This document shows positions 7,554 to 13,763 of a stretch of 13,763 bases of DNA, one piece after another. Below the pieces are notes generated by a model. That model did no database searches. It saw only the letters and a program-made list of their open reading frames with translations, and was not told the DNA's origin. Each line of letters starts with the position of its first letter. Position 1 is the first letter of the stretch. This DNA comes from CAZUMW01 sp964621615. Lineage in GTDB: Bacteria; Desulfobacterota; WTBG01; CAIYCZ01; CAIRTM01. The stretch spans positions 1 to 13,763 of the forward strand of contig CAZUMW010000073.1 in the NCBI GenBank assembly GCA_964621615.1, in the 5' to 3' direction. The position numbers were made by a program, and so were the translations under genes.

Positions 7554-9016
7554 GGGCGTTCCTCCAGAAAATGCAGCACGTTTCTCCGGGCCAGCCCCAT
7601 AACGGTACCCTGCGGGTTCACACCGGGGGAGTCCGGGATCATGCTGCCGTCATTTATATACAAGTTTTCATAATGGTAAACCTTGCCGAATGAATCTGCC
7701 GCACACCTGTCCATCCGCTCGCCCATCGGGCACGAGCTGAAGGCATGAATAGTGGTGAGGCTCAATGCGCCTTTGGGCAGCAGCTGGTCAAGCCAGCGAA
7801 TGGCATCGATCTGATTGTCAATCGGCGACATCCCGTAAACCGCGGGGTAGACTTCCTGCGCCCCCGCAGCAAGAAGCAATGCAGACAAATGTGCCAGTCC
7901 TTTGCTCAGGTTCCACAAATCCTGCCGGGAAATATTATATTTTATGGAAGCTGCATCCTCACCGGTAACCGAGGACCGTATAGTACCCCTGCCGGTACCG
8001 CGTACGGCCACATAATAAACCGCCATATTGGGTAAATAGCGCATGCTGTCTTTATTTTCGGGCCAGTTTTCGCTCAAGAGCATGGCAAGATGCCCCGGAG
8101 AAAAAAACGCCCCGCCAAGAGATATCTCGGGCCAGAACTCTTTTACCTGCAGCAGGGGCAGGACACTTTTATGGGCATTGATCTCCTCATTAAAGCGGGC
8201 GGCAACTTTGAGCATGGGATGAATCCTGAAGGAGTCTCCCACATGGAACCGTATACCGCTGCGATGCAGAAGCGCAGGTGTTTCAGTTGCACCGGCACAG
8301 ACAAAAACATTCTCAGCATCGATACGTATAAGCTCTTCGCTCCCGTCGGGCCGCAGTATTCCGGCCAGAACGCCGATAATACGCTTTCTTTGTTTTATCA
8401 GAAGCTTTACCCGGCAGCTGGTTACCGCCTGTGCACCCTCCTGCTCTGCACGTGCCAGAAAGGTGAATCGCATACTCTGCTTGGCTCCGCTGGGGCACCC
8501 GTTGGGGCAATAGTTCAGCCCCTCGCACTGTTTAACAACACGGGGAACCTCCTGGTATGACCACTTCATGGCATCTATGCCGCGCGCAAACACTTTTGTA
8601 CTGCCCGGCCATTCGCTTTCGTAAAGACGCACGCTAAGCTCTTTTTCAAGCCACTCAAAATGCTGCTCGAGATCATCCGGCATGGCCTTGTCAAGATCAT
8701 ACTGCGCTTTCCAGCGCAGCAGAATCTCCGGTGGAGTCCGATGCCAGAACCCGCTGTTTATTTCAGTACCGCCGCCGTAACATCTCCCCTCTGCATATCC
8801 GATCGGCACATTGCCCATAATAGGAGTCATCCCGCCGCGCCGGTACAGCTTGAGCATGCCGTCAGGACAGTTGTTTCCATAATCGGCCAGATCCCAGCGT
8901 TTTCCCTCTTCAATAACCAATACATCACGGCCGGATGCTGCAAGCATGCAGGCGGTAAGAGCCCCGCCTGCACCGGATCCTATAACCAGATTCTCAACAG
9001 ACAGGTTCCTATTCAT
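7550..9016 (-). CDS. GMC-family FAD oxidoreductase (long-chain alcohol / cholesterol oxidase-like)
   Basis: A 488-aa protein. The FAD-binding GSGAGG (13-18) with E36 at the end of beta-2, the GGGTEINSG segment (81-89), AGATETPALL (241-250) and the C-terminal GMC_oxred_C block HAFSSCPMG (H424) and PGVNPQGTVMGLARR (N467) are all present; H424/N467 occupy the catalytic His/Asn positions of the family. A cysteine motif CEGLNYCPNGCPSGAKQS (C164, C170, C174) is typical of the fatty-alcohol-oxidase/BetA-like branch. Family role: FAD-dependent oxidation of a primary or secondary alcohol. The start is the ATG at 9016, with GGAGG at 9022-9026 five bases upstream; the longer frame from 9100 adds 28 residues lying in the preceding gene and is rejected. 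It overlaps the preceding gene by 8 bp. It lacks the helical N-terminal domain common in this branch; see the neighbour. Confidence 0.88.
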   Translation of the reverse strand: MNRNLSVENLVIGSGAGGALTACMLAASGRDVLVIEEGKRWDLADYGNNCPDGMLKLYRRGGMTPIMGNVPIGYAEGRCYGGGTEINSGFWHRTPPEILLRWKAQYDLDKAMPDDLEQHFEWLEKELSVRLYESEWPGSTKVFARGIDAMKWSYQEVPRVVKQCEGLNYCPNGCPSGAKQSMRFTFLARAEQEGAQAVTSCRVKLLIKQRKRIIGVLAGILRPDGSEELIRIDAENVFVCAGATETPALLHRSGIRFHVGDSFRIHPMLKVAARFNEEINAHKSVLPLLQVKEFWPEISLGGAFFSPGHLAMLLSENWPENKDSMRYLPNMAVYYVAVRGTGRGTIRSSVTGEDAASIKYNISRQDLWNLSKGLAHLSALLLAAGAQEVYPAVYGMSPIDNQIDAIRWLDQLLPKGALSLTTIHAFSSCPMGERMDRCAADSFGKVYHYENLYINDGSMIPDSPGVNPQGTVMGLARRNVLHFLEERP

Positions 9017-10490
9017 GCCGGCCTCCGCTGTTGCTGCTGCCGTGGGGTTCCTCGTTTTTGCTGTATTCATAGAACCCGAGCAGCGCCGTGCTTCGAACAA
9101 GCTTGAACAGTTTGCGCGCCGGGCCTACTTTCCCATAGGCAAAGGCACCGAACGCCCGTTTGCGTAAATTCAAAGGCAGTTTTACAAAATCCTTAAAATA
9201 CCTGACAGAAACAAGAAGCCTGAAGCCGGACAAGCCGATCATCATGAGAATATAAAATTTTCTCGGGAGGTTGTGTATTTCCTGATGGATGAACTGTGCT
9301 GTACGATACACTGCCTCTTGTTTGCAATTGAGCTGTTCATCGTTCAGGGGCACCGCAGCTTCGGTTAGTGAAATAATAAATGCTGAGGGGCTCCGTGTTT
9401 CCTTTACCGGCGACAGCGATCCGATACGGTTTACTTCCGCACACACTTGTTCAGGGCTCGAGGAAACATCAGTTGCTTTGTGCGAAAGACTGCGGGCTCT
9501 TCGGAGAGTCCAGCCATACCAGAGGAATACCGCTCCACCCCAGATCATTATAAGTAAAAAAATTACAAACTGAGCAATAACTGCATATTGAATTGCGGTG
9601 CTCCTGGTAATTCCTAAAAATACCAGGGTTTGAATGCACACCAGCTGAAACGGGCCAATGTTTCCGGGGCTTGAGTATCCCGGCGTTACCGGAATAAAAA
9701 ATATACTGAGATTGGCTATCCCCATAACACAGAGAGCAAAAAATATATTCATCTGAAGACCGAACGCGGGCAGCAGCAATAAAAACAACCCGGTGTCACA
9801 CAGCCAGACAGCAATACTCAACAGAAATACTCTGAGGGTGTTTGCCGGATCCCGGAGATAAGATACACCGTTGGAAATGGATGTCACAAACTGTATCACC
9901 CGGTCATGAAAATGCGGGCCGATTGCAGAAAGTGATTTTGAAATACGGCCAAAAACCCGGTTCGGGGCTACAACGAATAATAAAACACCACCGGCACCGA
10001 TAAACAATAAAAGACAAATGAATACAATGGACTCTTTATAATTGTCAAACAGACCCACCACAGGAGCAGCGCAGCACAGCAGGACAACAATTGCAAGCCC
10101 GTCGAGTATGCGCTCTACAAAGACAACGGTCAGAGACTGCATAAACGGCAGGCCGGTTCTCTCTGAAAGCATGCCGGCACGAGCCGGCTCTCCCACACGG
10201 GCCGGTATGATATTGTTGACTGCATATCCTGCTATAACGATGTTGCTTGCCGTAAGAACAGACAATTTTGCATCCGGACTGACAAGCCAACGCGTTCTCA
10301 GCCCCCGCAAAAAATGGCCTGCCACATACAGTGCTATCGCGAAAAAAACAAAGAAAAGATTATGTATTTCCAGCAAGGCGTGTCGTATTGGTATCCATTT
10401 CACGTGCCAGATGCACATGCCGATAAAAACGGCAATACAAATGCCGATCAATACGAACACATTTCGTTGGAAGGAAGTGTAAATTTTCAA
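9009..10490 (-). CDS. UPF0104/LPG-synthase-TM flippase-like protein with fused GMC small-domain-like tail
   Basis: A 493-aa protein. Residues 1-330 form about eight or nine membrane segments with family motifs NNIIPARVGEPARAGML (92-108), VFVERILDG (123-131) and TPGYSSPGNIGPFQ (269-282), as in the MprF/AglD transmembrane domain that flips or handles lipid intermediates. A polar linker (about 332-394) leads to a helical tail (395-480) reading RYFKDFVKLPLNLRKRAF and RKLFKLVRSTALLGFYEY. To my eye this is the F-xx-LPL-xx-R ... R-xx-F-xx-L+-LAL-xx-YY pattern of the small domain found N-terminal in long-chain-alcohol-oxidase GMC proteins. The next gene is a GMC enzyme without it, so the tail probably docks that enzyme to the membrane (inference). 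Start: TTG at 10490 with AAAGG six bases upstream and an in-frame TAA ten codons before; no ATG or GTG is available earlier. Confidence 0.82.
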   Translation of the reverse strand: MKIYTSFQRNVFVLIGICIAVFIGMCIWHVKWIPIRHALLEIHNLFFVFFAIALYVAGHFLRGLRTRWLVSPDAKLSVLTASNIVIAGYAVNNIIPARVGEPARAGMLSERTGLPFMQSLTVVFVERILDGLAIVVLLCCAAPVVGLFDNYKESIVFICLLLFIGAGGVLLFVVAPNRVFGRISKSLSAIGPHFHDRVIQFVTSISNGVSYLRDPANTLRVFLLSIAVWLCDTGLFLLLLPAFGLQMNIFFALCVMGIANLSIFFIPVTPGYSSPGNIGPFQLVCIQTLVFLGITRSTAIQYAVIAQFVIFLLIMIWGGAVFLWYGWTLRRARSLSHKATDVSSSPEQVCAEVNRIGSLSPVKETRSPSAFIISLTEAAVPLNDEQLNCKQEAVYRTAQFIHQEIHNLPRKFYILMMIGLSGFRLLVSVRYFKDFVKLPLNLRKRAFGAFAYGKVGPARKLFKLVRSTALLGFYEYSKNEEPHGSSNSGGRHE

Positions 10491-10848
10491 AAACAGCCTT
10501 TGCCTGTTTTGATAATTTTATATATTTGTATTGTCCAATATCATGAATAGCACGTTATGTCAAAAGCAATATTTGAAGATAGAAGTCAAGAGCGAGAATC
10601 AGGGATTCAGAAGTGGAAAACAGGTTTGAATCGAAACAGGTATCGCCGTGATAATCGTAAAAAAATATAGAATTCAGCTAACAAAAAGACCAGCCGTTTA
10701 ACCGGGAAAATGACAGTATTATCCTCATGAAACAAATATCATCTCTGTTTCATTTTTCTTCATTCTTGCTCCTGTCTTCTGCCATGTCTAAGAGATACAG
10801 CGACTAATAAACAATTATCAGATTAACTGCCGGGCATGACTATTATTC
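10491..10848. other. Intergenic region between operon start and phosphoesterase stop
   Basis: 358 bp without a gene. It contains the operon's ribosome site and candidate promoter (see 10535-10563), then a weak mosaic-repeat remnant (GGATTCAG and GAATTCAGCTAAC words, about 10605-10685). The rest shows no recognisable element. Confidence 0.55.
10535..10563 (-). promoter_or_regulatory. Candidate promoter of the flippase-GMC-SDR operon
   Basis: On the minus strand a perfect TTGACA (10558-10563) and TATTGG (10535-10540) are 17 bp apart, with a TGn extension before the -10. The -10 itself matches only three of six positions. The leader to the TTG start would be about 38 nt. Confidence 0.4.
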
Positions 10849-11694
10849 TTACCCCACATGCAGGATGCTGATTTCGGGCGCACAATTTATACGCACACCG
10901 AAAAGTGATCCCAATCCTCGTGTAATATGAACCACACGGCCGTTTTCATAATGCAGCCCTTCTACATACTGCTTGTCCTTTACCGGGGCAAGCGGTGCTC
11001 CGATATAGGGTATGCAGACTTCACCGCCATGCGTGTGGCCGCATAAAAGCATATCCCATTCATAGGTGTTCAGCCGCACTCTGGTATCCGGGTTGTGCGA
11101 CAGAACAATGCGCATATCATAATCGCTGCCTGCAGAGCCGAAAGCCTTTGGCGGGTCAAACCGTTCAGCCCAGATATCATCAAGTCCGACGATTGAAATT
11201 TTTTGATGATTTATTAATAAATTTTTTGATTCGTTTTCAAGAATGAGGATATCGCCTTCAGAGAGAAGTTTTTGCACCATCGGGCGTTCATCATATCCTA
11301 TACCTCTTTTTGCCCACTTTCCTCCGTCATGATTACCGAAACAGGCAACCGTCGGCGCGGTGCTTGAAAGCAATTTGAGGATCTGTTTGTAGCGATCATG
11401 ATGGGGAACGTTAAACGTGATAAAGTCACCGGTTATACAGACCAAATCCGGTTTTTCTGCCAGTGCCTGCCTTACTGCCCGCTCAATAAATGAAAGCGAC
11501 ACGAAACAGGAGGCGTGCAAATCAGAAATGTGCAGGATCCTTAAAGGACGGTTTCCTGTTAACTTTCCCTGCATAATCTGTTTTGTCACAACACGGATGT
11601 TTTTTGCCTCCCAGAAATGTGCATACGAGGCGCATCCCCCGACGGCGGCGGCGAGTGAGGAAAGAGCGTACAGGAATGTTCGGCGGCTGATCAT
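10849..11694 (-). CDS. YkuE-like calcineurin-type metallophosphoesterase, Tat lipoprotein
   Basis: A 281-aa protein from ATG at 11694. The N-terminus has a twin-arginine motif (SRRTFL, R4-R5), a hydrophobic stretch and a VGGC lipobox (C21), so it is probably Tat-exported and lipid-anchored. Five metallophosphoesterase blocks are complete: SDLH (D58, H60), TGDF (D90), GNHD (N121, H122), LSHNPD (H200) and CGHTHGG (H220, H222), which bind two metal ions. Relatives include YkuE and the UDP-2,3-diacylglucosamine-type phosphoesterases; the actual substrate is unknown. A TTG five codons upstream (11709) also opens the frame, but ATG is preferred; neither has a strong Shine-Dalgarno. Same strand as the operon, 358 bp upstream of it, and separated from it by a promoter, so it is likely its own unit. 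The upstream flank is mosaic repeat. Confidence 0.85.
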   Translation of the reverse strand: MISRRTFLYALSSLAAAVGGCASYAHFWEAKNIRVVTKQIMQGKLTGNRPLRILHISDLHASCFVSLSFIERAVRQALAEKPDLVCITGDFITFNVPHHDRYKQILKLLSSTAPTVACFGNHDGGKWAKRGIGYDERPMVQKLLSEGDILILENESKNLLINHQKISIVGLDDIWAERFDPPKAFGSAGSDYDMRIVLSHNPDTRVRLNTYEWDMLLCGHTHGGEVCIPYIGAPLAPVKDKQYVEGLHYENGRVVHITRGLGSLFGVRINCAPEISILHVG

Positions 11695-11714
11695 ATTCGA
11701 AAGATCCAAATGTA

Positions 11715-12175
11715 AAAAAGAAGCTTTTAGCTTTCAGCAGTTTTCAGTTAGCAAAAAAACAGAATCCAGAATAACAAATGTAAAAAAAGCCAGAATAAAA
11801 AACAGAAGCGGGAACAAAAGCAGTTAGTTGTTAAAAACGAAAAGAAAGCTAAGAGCTGATAGCTGAAAGCTGAAAAAAGAATTCAGGAGCCAAAATTCAC
11901 AAAAGCAGCCGTTAGCAGCCAGCAATGAGCGTTTAGCAAAAATCCTTCCAAAGTATCTTGGGCATTTTTACAAAATTTTCTTCTCATCGTCCTGTATCGT
12001 GCTTCTGACTTTCAGCTTCTATTTTCTCGTGTACGTGTATGCGAACCGCTTCGCTGTGAACGTGTACGTCTCATAAGCTGGCAAGCTGTTAGCCTTCAGC
12101 ATTTAGTTTACTTTTTTTGCTTGCTTTTTGCTAAAGGCTAATTGCTTGCTGCTAACAGCTGCTTTTCTATCTTTA
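11715..12175. repeat. Mosaic intergenic repeat, copy 4/5 (two units)
   Basis: 461 bp without a gene. The left unit (about 11715-11950) has AGCTTTTAGCTTTCAGCAG, GCTGATAGCTGAAAGCTG, GAATTCAGGAGCC and GCAGCCGTTAGCAGCCAGC words, in the orientation opposite to the right unit, and a 13-bp direct repeat CAAATGTAAAAAA (11707-11719, 11775-11787). The right unit (about 12001-12175) has the 56-bp CGTGTACG module (12026-12081) and the inverted pair AGCTGTTAGC (12084-12093) / GCTAACAGCT (12151-12160), ending at the stop codon of the next gene. Open frames here encode low-complexity peptides and are not supported. Confidence 0.7.
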
Positions 12176-12694
12176 TTAATATTTCACCAGGTCCCGGCAG
12201 AAAGCAAGCATTTCATACACCCAGTGAACGGGTTTGTATTTATAATACCACCAGCGACGGCAAATCGGTTCGGGGTATATACGGTAATGCACACGATGGA
12301 TTTTACCGATGCGGTATCCGGCTTTTTTGAAGCAGTATTCTGCGCGGCAGGAATGAATGTAGGCGCATATCATCTCAAACTCTGCAGTCGATATATTTTC
12401 TTCAAGATGATCTTTTAAACACACCGCATTGCCGTAGGTATCAACATAGGCATCCGGAACGATATCAGGACACACAATCCGGAAACGGGAGCTTTTTGAC
12501 AACAGATATACATGGGCCAATTGATGCTCTGTCCCGCTGTCGGAGGCATTTGCAGGAGCAAGGTACAGGGTGTCTCCCGACCGGTATATCTGTGCGGCAT
12601 AATCAAGCACCTGTGCATATACAAAGCTCGGCTTGGCACAAGGCTGCCCATGAGCGTAAGCGGCAATCCCGTCAGGCACAACGATATAATTCAT
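12176..12694 (-). CDS. YdcF/DUF218-like protein, short form
   Basis: A 172-aa protein from ATG at 12694. Recognition is by pattern only: IVVPDGI (4-10) as the first strand, AAQIYRSGDTLYLAPANASDSGTEHQLAHVYL (residues 33-64, with E56 where the family has its conserved Glu), YVDTYGNAVCLKDHL (83-97, in place of the usual SxNTxEN), and SCRAEYCFKKAGY (115-127), resembling the HxPRAxxxFxKAGF block. The YdcF/ElyC/SanA family acts in the envelope of bacteria, but many members, like this one, lack a membrane anchor. At 172 aa it is shorter than the usual 200-260, and the C-terminus is unusually rich in Trp and Tyr (RRWWYYKYKPVHW, 146-158). No clear Shine-Dalgarno precedes the ATG. Flanked on both sides by mosaic repeats. 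Confidence 0.55.
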   Translation of the reverse strand: MNYIVVPDGIAAYAHGQPCAKPSFVYAQVLDYAAQIYRSGDTLYLAPANASDSGTEHQLAHVYLLSKSSRFRIVCPDIVPDAYVDTYGNAVCLKDHLEENISTAEFEMICAYIHSCRAEYCFKKAGYRIGKIHRVHYRIYPEPICRRWWYYKYKPVHWVYEMLAFCRDLVKY

Positions 12695-12754
12695 CAGGTT
12701 TTACCATTTCATTAATAATCCAGGTTCTATCGGATACCAGGTCTGCGACACGGC

Positions 12755-12890
12755 AAGCGGGGAGCTGTTAGCATTTAGTTTGCTTTTTGCTTTTTACTAA
12801 AGGCTAATTGCTGAAAGCTAACAGCTGCATTTCCGACTCCTGACTTCTGGATTCTTTCTTTTCCAAGCTCCTGAATTCTGACTTCATTAA
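12755..12890. repeat. Mosaic intergenic repeat, copy 6
   Basis: The perfect 10-bp inverted pair AGCTGTTAGC (12763-12772) / GCTAACAGCT (12817-12826) encloses TTTGCTTTTTGC and CTAAAGGCTAATTGCTG words. The 12803-12849 segment matches copy 3 with one mismatch in 47, and GAATTC-type words follow to 12890. It lacks the CGTGTACG module. Confidence 0.65.
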
Positions 12891-12972
12891 TTATTACAGA
12901 ACCTTCTTCCCCAAACAGGTAAAATAACATATAATGCTGATAATGCGGCATTGAAATTGGAATCTGCACGTC

Positions 12973-13248
12973 TTACCGGTAAGTTTCATCATGGCTGCCG
13001 ATATCAAGCAGAATAATTTCCTTATCGGCTACAGCAATGGTGAGCGTTATACGGTAACGGTAAGTAAGACTTACTGCATGACACCCCTCCAGCCTGCCTT
13101 TGAGGGGGTGCAGTTTAAGGTGAGGCTGAAAAGGATCCTTTTGCATCTCGTCGATCAGCCTCGAAAAATTCTCTTTCAGATCAGGATGCTTTTCAAAAAA
13201 TTTTTTGGCCTGTTTAAGAAAAGACGCCGGGGTAACTATGCTGTACAT
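12973..13248 (-). CDS. RelE/ParE-superfamily toxin
   Basis: A 91-aa toxin: N-terminal helices rich in Lys/Phe (ASFLKQAKKFFEKHPDLKENF, residues 8-28), then LHPLKGRLEGCHAVSL (46-61), RYRITLTI (64-71) and IILLDIGSHDETYR (78-91). This is the RelE/YafQ-type core, whose family cuts mRNA at the ribosome; the GSHDExYR ending with H86 is characteristic. The ATG overlaps the antitoxin stop (TAATG, 13246-13250), so the two genes are translationally coupled, antitoxin first. Intact by length and motifs, unlike the MazF-like toxin at 3657. Confidence 0.85.
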   Translation of the reverse strand: MYSIVTPASFLKQAKKFFEKHPDLKENFSRLIDEMQKDPFQPHLKLHPLKGRLEGCHAVSLTYRYRITLTIAVADKEIILLDIGSHDETYR

Positions 13249-13520
13249 TACTCTTCACCGGCAAACTCAATAGCCTTGAGCAGGTCGGCTGCTGTCCGGA
13301 AGCTCTTTGTCTTTCCGGATTTTACATCTTTAAGCGATGCCTTCACCCGTCGGTAATAGGACTCGTGTTCAGCGTGGAGCAGCTCCTGATAGCGCTCTTC
13401 TGATATCACTACGTACTCGGGCTTGTTTTTTCTGATTACATGGATATCACCTTTCGCAATCAGCTCATCGACTGCGGCAATCCCTCGTCGCTTTATTTCC
13501 TGTGCGGGTATACTATTCAT
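13248..13520 (-). CDS. Phd/YefM-type antitoxin
   Basis: A 90-aa protein: MNSIPAQEIKRRGIAAVDELI (residues 1-21) is the Phd/YefM DNA-binding N-terminus, followed by the strand pair HVIRKNKPEYVVISEERYQELL (residues 27-48), then a basic helical tail (59-90) that would bind the toxin. GGAG at 13528-13531, seven bases before the ATG, supports the start. Antitoxin-first order and overlap with the RelE-like gene define a type II pair that is expected to repress its own promoter (see 13546-13574). Confidence 0.87.
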   Translation of the reverse strand: MNSIPAQEIKRRGIAAVDELIAKGDIHVIRKNKPEYVVISEERYQELLHAEHESYYRRVKASLKDVKSGKTKSFRTAADLLKAIEFAGEE

Positions 13521-13545
13521 CGCAGGACTCCATTTTGATCTTAAT

Positions 13546-13574
13546 ATGATACTTATTTAAGTACCATTTTTCAT
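13546..13574 (-). promoter_or_regulatory. Candidate promoter/operator of the Phd-RelE pair
   Basis: An 18-bp imperfect palindrome (13548-13565; core TACTTA-TT-TAAGTA, seven of nine pairs) lies 28 bp upstream of the antitoxin ATG. On the minus strand it overlaps a possible -10 TATCAT (13546-13551) and fills the 17-bp spacer to a weak -35 ATGAAA (13569-13574). Placement fits antitoxin autoregulation. Confidence 0.4.
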
Positions 13575-13611
13575 ACCAAATTGCAATTTTTTCTGTTTAA
13601 CTCTTCGCCAC

Positions 13612-13763
13612 TCAGCTGTTAGCTTTGAGTCTCTAGAATCCTGGAGTCAGAATTCAGAATAAAAAAAGCTTTGTTTTTTAGCTAATTGCTGACATCTAAT
13701 AGCTGCTTTTCTTCCCTATTCCGTACACGTTCCCGTTCACGGCTTCTCCCCCCCCCCCCCCCC
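13612..13763. repeat. Mosaic intergenic repeat, copy 7, ending in C16 at the edge
   Basis: Holds AGCTGTTAGC (13614-13623), CAGAATTCAGAAT words, GCTAATTGCTGACATCTAATAGCTGC-like text (a degenerate right arm), and the 15-mer CCCGTTCACGGCTTC (13732-13746) identical to 4435-4449. A run of at least 16 C (13748-13763) then ends the window. The run may be real, an assembly end artefact, or both. Confidence 0.6.

Noticed and set aside
9017..9100. Longer start for the GMC protein
   Set aside because: The ATG at 9016 has GGAGG at ideal spacing and the FAD strand begins right after it; the extension overlaps the preceding gene and is low-complexity.
11715..12890. CRISPR-like array
   Set aside because: The repeated words are of unequal length and spacing, occur in both orientations, and no cas gene is present.
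12775..12969. Minus-strand ORF of 64 codons
   Set aside because: Its C-terminal half is translated mosaic repeat and there is no ribosome site or homology pattern.
1..13763. tRNA, rRNA, insertion sequence or integrase
   Set aside because: I saw no cloverleaf-like or rRNA segments, no transposase or recombinase motifs, and no terminal inverted repeats with target duplications.

Overview
The window is bacterial and looks Gram-negative. The coding density, Shine-Dalgarno-led starts (several GGAG/GGAGG), a twin-arginine lipoprotein signal and two type II toxin-antitoxin pairs all fit. I cannot place the lineage from sequence alone. The moderate GC content and the abundance of short mosaic intergenic repeats suggest an uncultivated environmental genome, possibly FCB/PVC or a deltaproteobacterial-type group, but that is only an impression.

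Layout. 1-416 (minus) is the N-terminal part of a radical SAM enzyme that runs off the left edge. 417-653 is a divergent promoter region. 654-3455 (plus) holds a GT-C type integral-membrane glycosyltransferase and an extended-SDR NAD-dependent epimerase, separated by 258 bp in which I see no gene. From 3657 to the right edge every gene is on the minus strand. In the order met along the window these are: a MazF-like toxin broken by a one-base slip in an A7 tract with its RHH antitoxin (3657-4199); a membrane-anchored SGNH hydrolase (4608-5849); a tightly overlapping three-gene operon transcribed from 10490 down to 6492 (flippase-like membrane protein, GMC flavoprotein, SDR epimerase/dehydrogenase); a YkuE-like metallophosphoesterase with a Tat lipoprotein signal (10849-11694); a short YdcF/DUF218-like protein (12176-12694); and a RelE-type toxin with a Phd/YefM antitoxin (12973-13520).

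How they work together. The three-gene operon is the most coherent system. The membrane protein has the UPF0104/LPG-synthase-TM fold (flippase-like). Its C-terminal tail resembles the small helical domain that usually sits at the N-terminus of long-chain-alcohol-oxidase-type GMC enzymes, and the next gene is a GMC flavoprotein lacking that domain. The third gene is a 3beta-HSD/OleD-like SDR. I infer a membrane-associated pathway that oxidises or reduces an alcohol/ketone group on a lipid-like or isoprenoid-like substrate. The GT-C glycosyltransferase, SGNH hydrolase and YdcF-like protein would fit an envelope lipid/glycan theme, but linkage is only by proximity.

Between the minus-strand transcription units lies a family of mosaic repeats built from shared modules: an EcoRI-site-rich GAATTC word string, a CGTGTACG module, an AGCTGTTAGC/GCTAACAGCT inverted-repeat module and a CCCGTTCACGGCTTC module. 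Two copies share a 56-bp segment with two mismatches and two share a 47-bp segment with one mismatch. They start at or just after stop codons and are absent inside the operon. Two of them contain long G or C homopolymers (G8, and C16 at the right edge).
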